Below the pieces are notes generated by a model, which was not told the origin of the DNA, searched no databases, and saw only the letters and a list, made by a program, of their open reading frames with translations. Both the position numbers and the translations under genes were made by a program. From Paragorgia papillata (lineage: Eukaryota; Cnidaria; Anthozoa; Scleralcyonacea; Coralliidae), in contig JAWNZC010000003.1 in assembly GCA_035771165.1 (NCBI GenBank), positions 383,501-447,500 of the forward strand: DNA of 64,000 bases. Direction: 5' to 3'. Shown here one piece after another: positions 1 to 10,579 of the stretch. Position 1 is the stretch's first letter; every line of letters begins with the position of its first letter.

Positions 1-1
1 T

Positions 2-2404
2 CCAAAAGCCCATTTACAGCCAATTCCAGCCTTCGAGGAGCCGTTTAGTAGAGTAGTTGTAGATTGTGTTGGCCCATTACCTAAGACTAAGGCAGGCAAT
101 CAATATCTGTTGACCATTATGTGCGCTTCTACAAGGTTCCCTGAAGCTATACCTTTGAGAAATATTAAGGCAAAAACCATTGTTAAGGCCTTAATTAAAT
201 TCTTCACTTTAGTTGGCCTTCCTAAGTCTATTCAATCGGACCAAGGTTCAAATTTCATGTCTGGAATTTTTCAACAGGTGATGCACGAGTTAGGCATCAA
301 GCAGTATAAATCTACTGCCTATCATCCTGAAAGTCAGGGTGCTCTCGAAAGGTTTCACCAAACTTTAAAAAACATGATGAGAACCTATTGCCTCGACACA
401 CAAAAAGACTGGGATGACGGCATCCATTTACTTTTATTCGCTGCTCGAGAGTCAGTTCAAGAATCTCTGGGCTTTAGCCCATTTGAGTTAGTTTTCGGAC
501 ATACGGTTAGAGGACCACTTAAACTCCTAAAAGAAAAATTCCTTTCGGAAGATGGCGGTTCGTTAAATCTTTTGCAGTACGTTTCGGACTTTCGCACAAA
601 ACTTACGAAAGCATGTGATCTAGCTAGGACAAATCTTCGATCAACACAGAAAAACATGAAAAATAGGTTTGATCGAAACGCAGTAAACCGCAAATTTAAA
701 CGCGGTGATAAGGTTCTTGCATTGCTCCCAGTTCCTGGAAATTCCCTTCAGGCTAGGTATTTTGGTCCCTATGTTGTAGACAAGAAAGAGAGTGATTTAA
801 ATTATGTCCTAATAACTCCAGATAGGCGTAAACAAAAACAGTTGTGCCATGTAAATATGTTAAAGCCGTATTACGATAATGATAGGGTAATACATTCTGT
901 AAATGTAGTGAGTTCTGAGTCTGATAAAGACAAAGAGGATGTAGACCTAGGAGAACTTTCTAGTCTGTCTGCCACATCAAAACTCAACAACTCTGATGTC
1001 CTACATAATCTGGATTCCAAGCTATCTCATCTTCCACCGAATCAACGTCAAGATCTTCAGAACCTGGTTAAAGAATTCGAACACCTTTTTCCAGATATTC
1101 CTACCAGAACAGACAAAATGTTCCACGATGTCGACGTTGGTGATGCTAAACCAGTAAAACAACATCCCTACAGGTTAAACCCAGTGAAGCAGAAATACCT
1201 ACGTGAGGAAGTTCAATATCTTTTGGAAAACGACTTCATAGAACCAAGTCAAAGTAATTGGAGCTCTCCATGTATCCTGGTGCCGAAACCTGATGGAAGC
1301 TATCGTATGTGTACCGATTACCGAAAAGTCAATAATGTGACTAAGTCGGACACATTTCCAATCCCACGAATGGATGATTGTATCGATAAAATTGGAAAAG
1401 CCAAGTACGTCACCAAGTTTGATTTATTGAAAGGATTTTGGCAAGTTCCACTTACTGATCGTGCCAAAGAAATCTCAGCCTTTGTTACCCCAGAGGGTTT
1501 GTTCCAGTACAAGGTCATGCCATTTGGAATGAGAAATTCGCCAGCCACCTTTCAACGTCTCGTTAATAGCATCATTTCTGGCCTGGACCGTTGCGAAGCG
1601 TACATCGACGATATCATCATTTACAGCAATACGTGGGAAGAACACCTAAAGATCATCCGAGAGTTCTTCAGGAGGCTCAGCAAGGCACAACTGACCATCA
1701 ATTTGATCAAAAGTGAGTTTGGGTGTGCACATGTCACCTATTTGGGTCATGTTGTTGGTCAGGGTTATGTAAAGCCTGTTGATGCCAAAATAAGTTGTAT
1801 TTCAGAGTTTCCTAGACCTTCGTCAAAGAAACAGTTGATGCGTTTCCTGGGTATGGCTGGTTATTACAGAAAGTTCTGTCCAAATTTCTCCACCATCACT
1901 GAGCCTTTGACTCAGCTACTTCGCAAGAACGCTAAATATATTTGGACAGATCAATGTGAACTGGCGTTTGGAAACCTTAGAGCCATGTTGAAAAGTGCTC
2001 CCGTTCTGTCAGCTCCAGATTTCAACCATCCATTTAAGTTAGCTGTGGATGCAAGTGATGTAGCTGCTGGTGCTGTTTTGCTCCAAGAAGATGAAGACGG
2101 GATTGACCATTCGGTGTGCTATTTTTCCAGAAAGTTCAACAAACACCAGAGAAACTATTCGACAATCGAAAAGGAATGTTTAGCTCTGGTTTTCGCTTTA
2201 CAGCATTTCGAAGTTTATGTCTCTTCTTCAAGTCTGCCGATCGTTGTATTCAGTGATCATAATCCTTTGGTATTCCTCCACAAGCTGAAGAACAAGAATC
2301 AACGCCTATTGCGATGGAGTCTAGTTTTACAAGAATATAATTTGGAAATCAGACATATTAAAGGAAAAGACAATTTGATTGCGGACTGTCTTTGTAGGCC
2401 ATAG
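2..2404 (+). CDS. pol polyprotein fragment: integrase, reverse transcriptase, RNase H
   Basis: One open frame of about 800 codons, open at the window edge. The integrase core comes first; it includes a DQGSNF segment, then HPESQG and a catalytic Glu in GALERFH. A linker of roughly 150 residues follows. Then comes a gypsy-type RT with YRMCTDYRKVN, KFDLLKGFWQVPL, MPFGMRNSPATFQ and the catalytic YIDD at about 1603-1614. RNase H follows (AVDAS, STIEKECLA, FSDHNPL) and the frame stops at 2402-2404, 72 bp before the LTR. Integrase lies N-terminal of RT, the reverse of canonical Ty3/Gypsy and diagnostic of the Gmr1 group. The frame has no break, so this copy could recently have been active. Its gag and protease would lie upstream of the window. 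Confidence 0.93.
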   Translation, partial: PKAHLQPIPAFEEPFSRVVVDCVGPLPKTKAGNQYLLTIMCASTRFPEAIPLRNIKAKTIVKALIKFFTLVGLPKSIQSDQGSNFMSGIFQQVMHELGIKQYKSTAYHPESQGALERFHQTLKNMMRTYCLDTQKDWDDGIHLLLFAARESVQESLGFSPFELVFGHTVRGPLKLLKEKFLSEDGGSLNLLQYVSDFRTKLTKACDLARTNLRSTQKNMKNRFDRNAVNRKFKRGDKVLALLPVPGNSLQARYFGPYVVDKKESDLNYVLITPDRRKQKQLCHVNMLKPYYDNDRVIHSVNVVSSESDKDKEDVDLGELSSLSATSKLNNSDVLHNLDSKLSHLPPNQRQDLQNLVKEFEHLFPDIPTRTDKMFHDVDVGDAKPVKQHPYRLNPVKQKYLREEVQYLLENDFIEPSQSNWSSPCILVPKPDGSYRMCTDYRKVNNVTKSDTFPIPRMDDCIDKIGKAKYVTKFDLLKGFWQVPLTDRAKEISAFVTPEGLFQYKVMPFGMRNSPATFQRLVNSIISGLDRCEAYIDDIIIYSNTWEEHLKIIREFFRRLSKAQLTINLIKSEFGCAHVTYLGHVVGQGYVKPVDAKISCISEFPRPSSKKQLMRFLGMAGYYRKFCPNFSTITEPLTQLLRKNAKYIWTDQCELAFGNLRAMLKSAPVLSAPDFNHPFKLAVDASDVAAGAVLLQEDEDGIDHSVCYFSRKFNKHQRNYSTIEKECLALVFALQHFEVYVSSSSLPIVVFSDHNPLVFLHKLKNKNQRLLRWSLVLQEYNLEIRHIKGKDNLIADCLCRP

Positions 2405-2476
2405 ACATGGTTAAACATTTTATATTCTAAAAAAGAAAGTTCTATCAAACTTCCTTTTTTTCTTTAAGAGGGAGGG

Positions 2477-3005
2477 TGTTACGGATATGCCTATCCTAAG
2501 ACAGTTAATTAACTAGACGTTATTTGATCACTGAACTACTTAATAAGTACTTGTAACCAATTAGTAATACTTATGACTTGGCATGAGTCAGCTATGATGT
2601 CATTTAGTAATTACGTAAATATATTATATATAGAATGAAGTATGTTACTATAATTATATACTCTAGAAACTATATAAGCAGCCATCGAACATATATCAGG
2701 CATGCATATGTATGAGAGTGAGCTATATGTATCAAAGTGGTTACGAAGTCAGTCCTGGAGTTCCTGCCGTTGGTTTTATTGTTCCTTCCTTTTCAAGTCC
2801 ATACGGATTGTTAACCTGTGTCGGAATCTCCTATTGACTGTTTCGTTGTGTGCAGACGACAGATAAGTTTCTGAACTTTAGTTTAGTTTTAATCTTTATA
2901 GACATTTTCAATATCTGTTCTAAGTTTCTTATTAATTAAATAAATAATTGTAAATACCAAACAGCTGAGGTTACACTTTTTGTTGCGTATAGCGGTCACG
3001 TAACA
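2477..3005 (+). repeat. 3' LTR of Gmr1-like copy 1
   Basis: A 529-bp LTR with perfect terminal TGTTACG/CGTAACA inverted repeats. It is preceded by the purine tract AGAGGGAGGG. It contains a TATATAAG core promoter box near 2672 and AATAAA-type signals near 2940. It is about 99% like the two LTRs of the copy at 49169-53568. Confidence 0.93.
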
Positions 3006-3619
3006 CAAGGGTCTAGCGAGCGAATGACCACGCAGTTTTATCGCCTGCGCAAATTATGTCGTGATTGAACAAACCAGCTGAAAATGCATGAGTCACTGAA
3101 ATGTGGGATATATAAACAGTAACTCAGATCAAAATAGTTATAAGTAATAGAACCAAGAACCAGAGCAGAAATATTGTAACACTAGACGACTCGAACTAAA
3201 GTCGTACTGATCGACGAGGTTTCGTATATCACAACAATCAGGTGGAATAATATATTTTAGGGAAAGGCCAATATATAAGATTATGTTTCGCTGCTATGAC
3301 TATATGGCCCAACCCAGCCTTCAAAAGGACGATACTGTGATATAGATCAGCCGCAAAATGATTCGCATGCACCAGAGTAACTGGACAGGTTTCGCAGAAG
3401 AACGGAAATTATGTATGATGTACAAAAATCATTGTCCCGACTTTTGACTCACGCCACATCTTTGCTCTGCGCATTTTAAAGATGTTTTGTTATCCGCAGT
3501 GCTATTTGCTTTATAACATGAGAATCTGGCAAGACCCGACGTAATTTACTTGGACCCAGAAGCGATACTCATTATTGTCTATTGGAGTATTGGCACACAT
3601 GTGATTCCACCGCAATTTT
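3006..3619. other. no recognised gene
   Basis: No open frame of useful length and no repeat structure found. A short stretch near 3460 could be a decayed THAP-like segment, but this is too weak to call. Confidence 0.4.
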
Positions 3620-4870
3620 CATATCCTAAAGAATGATCCTGAAACGTCAGCTATTTTCACCGATAACCCTTTAATCTCTTTTCGGCGTAATAAAAAGATT
3701 CATGATGGTTTAGTGCGTAGTGCCCTTAGAAAAAATCTACTGGCACCTGCGGGTACCTTTTCTTGTTCCCGTACCCGTTGTTACACGTGTTCCTTTCTTA
3801 ACTCCGCTACATGTATTTCGGGACCTAAATCTAATTTTGTTATTCAGCATAATTTTACTTGCATCTCTTCCAACATCATTTACTGTATTTCTTGCAATAA
3901 ATGTTGCATGCTTTACATCGGTGAAACTGGCAGACGTTTATCTGACAGGTTTGCTGAACATCTTCGTTCCGTGAGGAACAATGATGTTGACAAGCCTGTC
4001 GCCCGACATTTTAAGTGCCAACCATTGTATTTCAGACATGAAAGCTTGTGCCATCTCACCCATTTCTGGCGGTAATGTCAGCCGCAAAAGACTAGAAAAG
4101 CGTCTCATTTTCAAAATTGGTACCATTCATCCTCATGGATTCAACGAAGGTTTTTCTTTTATTTACCACCTCTGAAGACGTTGTTTCTGTTCAGCAAGGC
4201 GGACATAAACAGCGTTTTCACTGTATTTCTTGCAATAAATGTTGCATGCTTTACATCGGTGAAACTGGCAGACGTTTATCTGACAGGTTTGCTGAACATC
4301 TTCGTTTCCGTGAGGAACAATGATGTTGACAAGCCTGTCGTCCGACATTTTAATAGTGCCAACCATTGTATTTCAGACATGAAAGCTTGTGCCATCTCAC
4401 CCATTTCTGGCGGTAATGTCAGCCGCAAAAGACTAGAAAAGCGTCTCATTTTCAAAATTGGTACCATTCATCCTCATGGATTCAACGAAGGTTTTTCTTT
4501 TATTTACCACCTCTGAAGACGTTGTTTCCGTTCAGCAAGGCGGACATAAACAGCGTTTTCACTTTATTAATTTATCTATTTTTACTCTCGCTCATCCTTT
4601 TTACACCCCCTCCTTTTTAATTATCGACGGTATGAATAGCAAATGTCTTCCGCATCTCATTATCTATTTGTTATTGTTATTTTGCTTTGATTGGCTAATT
4701 TTTTGCATCTCATCAATTTGTTATTGTCATTTTTATCTGATTGGCTTATTTTTGGTCACATGATTACCGTTCGTATATAAGCTCATTGTTTCTTTACACT
4801 CTCTACGTTTCTCTCTGAGAAGATTCCTACGTTCTCTGTTTCGGCAGTATATCTAACCTAAGTTACTATA
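3620..4870 (+). mobile_element. Penelope-like element remnant (GIY-YIG domain) with internal tandem duplication
   Basis: The frame from about 3626 to 4075 carries the linker and start of a GIY-YIG endonuclease typical of Penelope-like elements: Cys-rich SRTRCYTC, CISCNKC, then LYIGETGRRLSDRF. The RT part is missing. A unit of about 338 bp (3883-4220) is repeated at 4221-4562. Both copies carry frame breaks: the first has lost 2 bp near 4013 relative to the second, and the second has one extra T near 4307. Neither copy can encode a full domain. The AT-rich tail to about 4870 looks like the 3' untranslated end. Truncation and duplication are seen directly; the family call rests on the domain pattern. 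Confidence 0.75.
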
Positions 4871-5836
4871 TTTCCTTTAAAATACCTATTGAAACAACGA
4901 TATTGTTCATCCAAGCACGACAACTTATATGTCGCTAAACTTGGTACATCCATCGATCCATCCATCCATCCATCGTGTGAATTTTCACCACCATCACAAT
5001 ACTGCAAAGTTTCTGCGAAACTTTGCACTAAAAACTATTTGATCTGAATTGGTGTACCTCTTAGCTATGCAATGAACTAAAATTAGATGTCTTGGACAAC
5101 TTATGAATATTATAGAGTTTTTCAGTGAGTGCTTTCAGGGAAAAAGTAATGTTATAACTTTGTGAACTAATTTCTGAAGACATTCTAGCCGCACATACTT
5201 GAAAGTGGTTCATTGCACCGATCTCCTATCAACATTACTCTATGTAGAAAATTAAGTCTTCAATGCTTATACTTTTGGAGATATCATGTTTCCTGTAACA
5301 CATACTTTTTCAGAGTTGAGATGGGTGTGGTTAGTATTAAATTATATTATATTTGATCATACGATATATGTTGTAAATCCATTGTATTTTTAAACTTAAG
5401 ATGGATATTGATTAAAACTTTAAAACTAGTATCACAGGGGTGGCTGCTTTGGAATTTAGTGGGTGAAACCAAATGTTATTGGCAATGAATTTTAGGGAAA
5501 CATTCATGTCTATTAACGAAATATATTTGCTTAATTCAAATTATAAAAGTTTGAAAAGCAGGGATGAAAATGGGCGTTTTTGGGGTATCGAGCCACCTTA
5601 TTAAAAAAGCAAATTTCGTCTCCAGCGAATGGTACGAAATGCAATGCAATTCCCTGTTTTGCGCTGGGAACATTAGAACGACCTCCAACAACACATCTAT
5701 TTTGCATTTTCAGATTGCGTGACTTATATTGCACGAAACCTTTGCGTACTATATGCTAATACTTGCTATGTTATTGTTTCCCTCTTGAGCGAGTTGCTAT
5801 TGTGACGTCACAAGGCACTGATTCGGTTCCAAAACT
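4871..5836. other. non-coding stretch with a short ATCC microsatellite
   Basis: An (ATCC)n run lies at about 4949-4976. Otherwise nothing recognisable; short frames here show no family signature. Confidence 0.4.
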
Positions 5837-6036
5837 CAGGGTATTATACGCGCATCATTTTGCAAAAGAATTGGCGGGCTCCCCACGAAGTAAGCAATGG
5901 AAAACAGATCGCTAGCGAGCCAACAATAGAAGAATAACAGTGTTAAACGTCCAGAAACTGTATCGATACTTTGATTTTAAACAGTATTTTACTTTTAGTG
6001 GAGCCCGCCAGTTGTTTTTGCGCGCGCAACACCCTG
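5837..6036. mobile_element. 200-bp MITE with 5-bp target duplication
   Basis: The ends are CAGGGT...ACCCTG and the outer ~50 bp on each side are imperfect inverted repeats; both contain GGCGGGCTCC or its complement. It is flanked by AAACT on each side (5832-5836 and 6037-6041). It is too short to code. A 5-bp duplication does not fit the usual 8 bp of hAT elements, so I leave the superfamily open. Confidence 0.7.
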
Positions 6037-6639
6037 AAACTCACCTATTTTTTGCCACAAAAAATGAACTATTTAAACAGCAATAACTCCACGAAGAAAA
6101 GCTCGAATTTAATTCTGTTTTCGAGTTTTAGTATCTATAGTTACCAAAGATTCTAAAACTGCAAAGTCGCATTTGGTCACGTAGACACTTTAATAATCTT
6201 ACTTAACAATGCTTTCTAATATTTCTTGAGTTGTACATGTGCTATATTAAACACTTTATGGTAAACGCAGTCTTGTTAAATAAGCGAGGACAAATGACTA
6301 AGAAGGTTAATGACATTGTCGTTGCAGAACAACGTCGTTGTTGACTTTGTTTTCCTCTGATAGTTTCAAGGCAAGGCTACTGTATTTCAATTTAAGTAAT
6401 ACAGCAATAATACCCACCTGCAGTTAGCATAAGCTATTATATATAGTACAGTATAGAAGAAATTTACCAAAACAATATTACATATAGAACATACATACAG
6501 AACTATCTGCATGCATGGAAGTTAGTCAAGTCATTATGGAATGATTTGTGTAATTTTAAATAGTATGATAAAGATTATAGTTTTAATACCCAGTGTTTCA
6601 TTCAGCAGTCATGGAATATTTAACCATATGTTTAATCTC

Positions 6640-9175
6640 TAACAGACTTTAATAATCATTATCATCAATCAGAATTTGCATAAGTATGTGTCTTAATTTC
6701 TTTTTAAATAATGGTTTATTAAGTAAACATAAAGGTGGAGGTAAACTATTCCAGACTTTAATGCCAATTCTTGAAAAGGAGTATTTTTGAGTATTAGTTC
6801 TTGAGAATTCTAGATAATAATTGTTCATGGTTGCTGATCTAGTAGCATAACCTTGAACGCTAATTTGTTGAAATATTTTGCTAATATTATATGGAACAAT
6901 ATAATTTGAAACATCGTGCATAATGAGATATAGATTCATAATAGCAAGATATTTGATTTTGAAAAATATGGAACTGCATGTTTTCTATAATGTGCAAAGT
7001 GAATCAGTCGTACAGCACGTTTTTGAAGTATGAGAAGTCTGTTTAGATGTGTTTGGGCTGCTTGGCCCCATAAGCAAATACAATACTTGAGGTAAGGTTG
7101 CACAAGGGCAAAGTGAATTCGCTCTAAATTGCAACTTGAAACAAAGTGTATAAGCTTGGAAAGAATACCTACAGATTTGCTAATTTTAGTGGAAATATAG
7201 TCAATGTGATACTTCCAAGATAGGAACTAAATATTTTACATAATCTTTCCGTTCAAGTGATATTGCTTTTTTGTTAACATAATCATAAATTTTAATTTAA
7301 TCATAAATTTTTGGCGATGACAAAAAGATATTAAATTTGATTTTTTTTTGTTTAAAGTTAATTTATTTATTAGTAGCCACTCACAAACCTTAACAAGTTA
7401 ATTATTTACCACCCCCTCTCTAATTCCTTTAAATTGTTATTTGCATAGCGAAGATTGGTATCATCAGCAAATAGGTAGAATTTCAAAACACTCGACGTCT
7501 TGTGTATATCATTTATGAATATGGAGAATAATAAAGGTCCTAAATGATCTACAGTATCGAAGGCTTTTTTTAAGTCAAAATATTCCACAACTAAATTTGC
7601 TTTTAGACATATCCTTTCGTATTTCATGAACAATATCTAGCACCGCATGTTGAATTGAGTGTTTCTTTCTAAATCCGTATTGTGATTTATATAAAAGATC
7701 ATGTTTTTCAATAAAATGTATTAATCTTGTATATACACATTTTTCAAATATTCTGTTGTATATTGATAATAACGGTATAGGTCGATAATTACCTGGTTCA
7801 GTAGTATCGTCCGATTTAAAAACTGGAACAATTTTAGCAAGTTTTAGCTTATCAGGTTATTTACCTGATTGTATCGAGGTATTTATGATATCACTCAATG
7901 ACTTATGACATGTTTTGAGAGTTTTAATACATGAATTGGGCACGAGTACAGTGCATACGTTTTCGACTGATTTGGTTTTCAATTTCTTCTGGTACAACAG
8001 GATTAAAAAAAGAGTTATGTACTGGACTATCGTTAAGATATTTAGTATGTAAATTATTAGATAGAGATATAGGCATATTACAAGCTAATTTGTGTCCAAT
8101 TGTCGCAAAATACCTATTTAGAACATTATATATGTCAGTAGAATTATTAGTAAGCTTATGGTCACTAGGTAGTACACGATACTGATTTGTTATTTTTCTT
8201 ACTTGATAATAATTCATTAATTCCTTTCCAAGTTTACTTCATGTTTGAGTAGTTAGTTTCAAAATAAGAATGAATAAAGACTTACTTTTCTGGATAATTA
8301 ACGTTAACATATTTCTGTAATACTTATACATTTATTGGCTATCAGATTAAAACAAATTATTCTTTACTCTGATCGACTTTTTAATACCTTCTGTAATCCA
8401 AGGTTTAATCAAACTTTTTAATTTTCCATTAGAAATATTTCTAAAGGGAGCATGCTTGTTCAGTATCTTGTTGGTTTTAGAATAAAAAGTTGAGAATACA
8501 ACATCTGTGTCTTCACACAGTTAAATTATCTCAGACCAGCTAATATCTTTAAGATCAGAAATATATTTTTGACTAGAGATCGAAGGTAGAATAATCTGTG
8601 ATTTGTTCTTATTGTGAACGGTAGAAAAGATTATGCAGACTTGTGAGAAGTCATCACTTATATCTGAGACAACATTTCCACTTGAAATATTTGTTTCAAA
8701 AGAGTTTATAAAAATATTATCAATTAAAGTGGCAGAATTACCATATACTCTTGTAGGTTGATCTATTATTACAGGGATAAAGGACATGCTTTGCATAGAA
8801 TGTAAAAATTATTTACTATATTTGCATGTTTCCGATTTCAGAAGATCAATATTAAAGTCCCCCATTATGCAGATGGTTTTATTAAAAGCACTACATTTTT
8901 CTATGGTGTTATCAACATAATCTAGAAAAGCTTCAGGACAATTACGCTGTCTATACAATACACCACATATAATATTTTCCCCATTTTCAATTAAAATTTC
9001 TATCCAAAGTGCTTGGAAAGCATGGCTACGAGCTTTTTCAATAATTTTGTAATCCAGGCAATCCCTTATATACATTGCTACTCCACCTGCAGACTGCATT
9101 GTCAGAACATATTGAAAGTTATAACCCTCAATATTTGGATTGAAATTGAGGGATTTTTCTTGCATAATTCTAGAT
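6640..9175 (-). pseudogene. decayed non-LTR retrotransposon ORF2 (CR1/Jockey-like group)
   Basis: Read on the minus strand from 9165 downward. AP endonuclease pieces lie at 9165-8809 (GGVAMYI, MGDFNIDLL) and 8796-8521 (DQPTR, TLIDNIF). A pre-RT linker lies at 8217-7924. RT fragments at 7633-7406 show DLKKAFDTVDH, GPLLFSIFINDI and the catalytic FADD. A C-terminal piece at 6939-6649 holds the YATRSA and KVWNSLP pattern common at LINE C-ends. The parts are in the right order but in different frames with internal deletions, so it is dead. The clade call is approximate. Confidence 0.8.
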
Positions 9176-9458
9176 TATGAAACACGAATTATACTGAATT
9201 GGTGATCTAGTTCTTCCAAAGGATGAGTTTGGAAGTTTTCAAGATTCTTTTTGAGACTTCTGATGTTATTGTGGAGAATTGATAAACTTGTGTGTTTAAC
9301 TCTCCGCATTGAAAAGTATTTTTGAATAACTGAAAACTATGAGGTGAGTAATATATTTGATTACTTAGATTTGCATTTAGTGAGAATAAATCTAGGTGAT
9401 AGAGACTTGTTAATGATTCCTGCTTTTGCATTTCGAGCTATTATTATTAAAACTGAGA

Positions 9459-10110
9459 CTATATCACAGTTAACATAGGGCAGCTGCGAAAATAACAATT
9501 TAGTTTCTTTTCTGTTCTTAACTGTTTATCTTTGCAAGCATCACAAGCCATGGCATCCTTGGATCTGTTGTAAATATGTCGACATTCGCAGAAAATTCTA
9601 AATGGTAAAATTGTTAGTTTTGCACTGGGGCAGACTCGTTTGCATGGAAACATTTGAATATTTTGACTTTCGGTACATTGCCATAGATGACGTCTCATGG
9701 TCTCCATGTCAAACTTACAATGACTTGGTTCATAACCGAAGCAATTGGCTGTTGCAAAAGCAAGTGCAAAAATACCACAATCTGACGAACTGAGCTGTTG
9801 TTGGACTGGCTGAATGTGCACAGAAATTTCAACGTAGTCAGGTGTGTTCAGTAGCGAAGCTATTTGTTCTTTAACGGTTGTCGAAATAGTACCAGAGCAC
9901 AAGCTGTCAAACAGGTTAACACTACCTGGACGTCTTCCAATGTTGCTCACACACACCCAGTGGCAACCTCCAGTGAAAAGAATTTGGACCAAATCTTGTC
10001 GCATCACTTTAAACATCAAACCGTCTATGTGGGGGAAACGTTTTCACAAGAGGTTTTGTCCCATTGACATTACCCGATCAGTCAGCATGTATTGGAGTTG
10101 GTAATATTAT
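9459..10110 (-). pseudogene. Ulp1/C48-type cysteine protease domain, broken
   Basis: The minus-strand frame shows the SUMO-protease-like triad in order: His in GGCHWVCVSNI, Asp in VNLFDSL, Gln and Cys in QQQLSSSDCGIFALAFA, followed by a Cys/His-rich tail. Domains of this type often occur in transposon-borne genes of aquatic invertebrates. The frame continues upstream to about 10110 but is cut by an in-frame TGA near 10045, just ahead of a conserved FPHIDGL segment. The longest open piece therefore has no ATG start of its own. It could be a transposon cargo gene or a decayed host paralogue; the sequence does not decide. Confidence 0.65.
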
Positions 10111-10579
10111 CTTCATCACTCTTCTCCAATTTGAAAGTTGGTTTTCTCATTCGCTCTTCATCCTGTTTGCTGCATCGCACTTTCTTGACAAATTTGCAAT
10201 CAGAATCCGGTTTAGTTTTCCTTTTTGTTTTGCCATGTTGCGACGCGGCCGTTTTTCTACTCGTTTCTTCACCAAAATCGCGAGTAACTTCATCCTGCAA
10301 CAACAAGGTCTTTTCCATGAGCTCACATGCAGTATCTTGTGAAATTCCCACAACGTTCCTTGCCACCTGGGTAAGTGCTTCTGGCATAAATACAAAGCAT
10401 CTATAATCATCTGTTTGTTTTGGAAACGTTTTTTCTAGAAATGCAATAGCGATGTCAAGTTGGTCAGATGTAAATGCGCCAAGATTCATGTTAAATTTTA
10501 AGGTCATTGGACTTAATCCCTTGACACATGTTTGAAAAACCTTGTGTGAGAATTTTGTGTTGCCAACTACGTATAGCAC
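10082..10579 (-). CDS. unidentified ORF upstream of the Ulp1-like domain
   Basis: About 165 codons, Lys/Arg-rich in the C-terminal half (SRKTAASQHGKTKRKTK region). Not recognised. It lies immediately upstream of the Ulp1-like segment on the same strand but in another frame, so it is probably the N-terminal part or an upstream exon of the same broken gene. Confidence 0.35.
   Translation of the reverse strand: MLYVVGNTKFSHKVFQTCVKGLSPMTLKFNMNLGAFTSDQLDIAIAFLEKTFPKQTDDYRCFVFMPEALTQVARNVVGISQDTACELMEKTLLLQDEVTRDFGEETSRKTAASQHGKTKRKTKPDSDCKFVKKVRCSKQDEERMRKPTFKLEKSDEDNITNSNTC

Larger units (their letters stand above)
1..3005 (+). mobile_element. Gmr1-like Ty3/Gypsy LTR retrotransposon, 3' part
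   Basis: The window opens inside this element, at the point that matches base 52143 of the second copy (49169-53568). It holds the C-terminal part of pol, a purine-rich tract (2467-2476) and the 3' LTR. The domain order is integrase, reverse transcriptase, RNase H, which is the order of Gmr1-type elements rather than ordinary Ty3/Gypsy. Unlike the second copy, the integrase and RT here are intact. Whether the element is complete depends on sequence upstream of the window. The 4 bp after the LTR are CAAG, the expected target duplication. Confidence 0.93.

Noticed and set aside
3360..3500. THAP-domain remnant
   Set aside because: Only a few residues fit; not enough to support a call.
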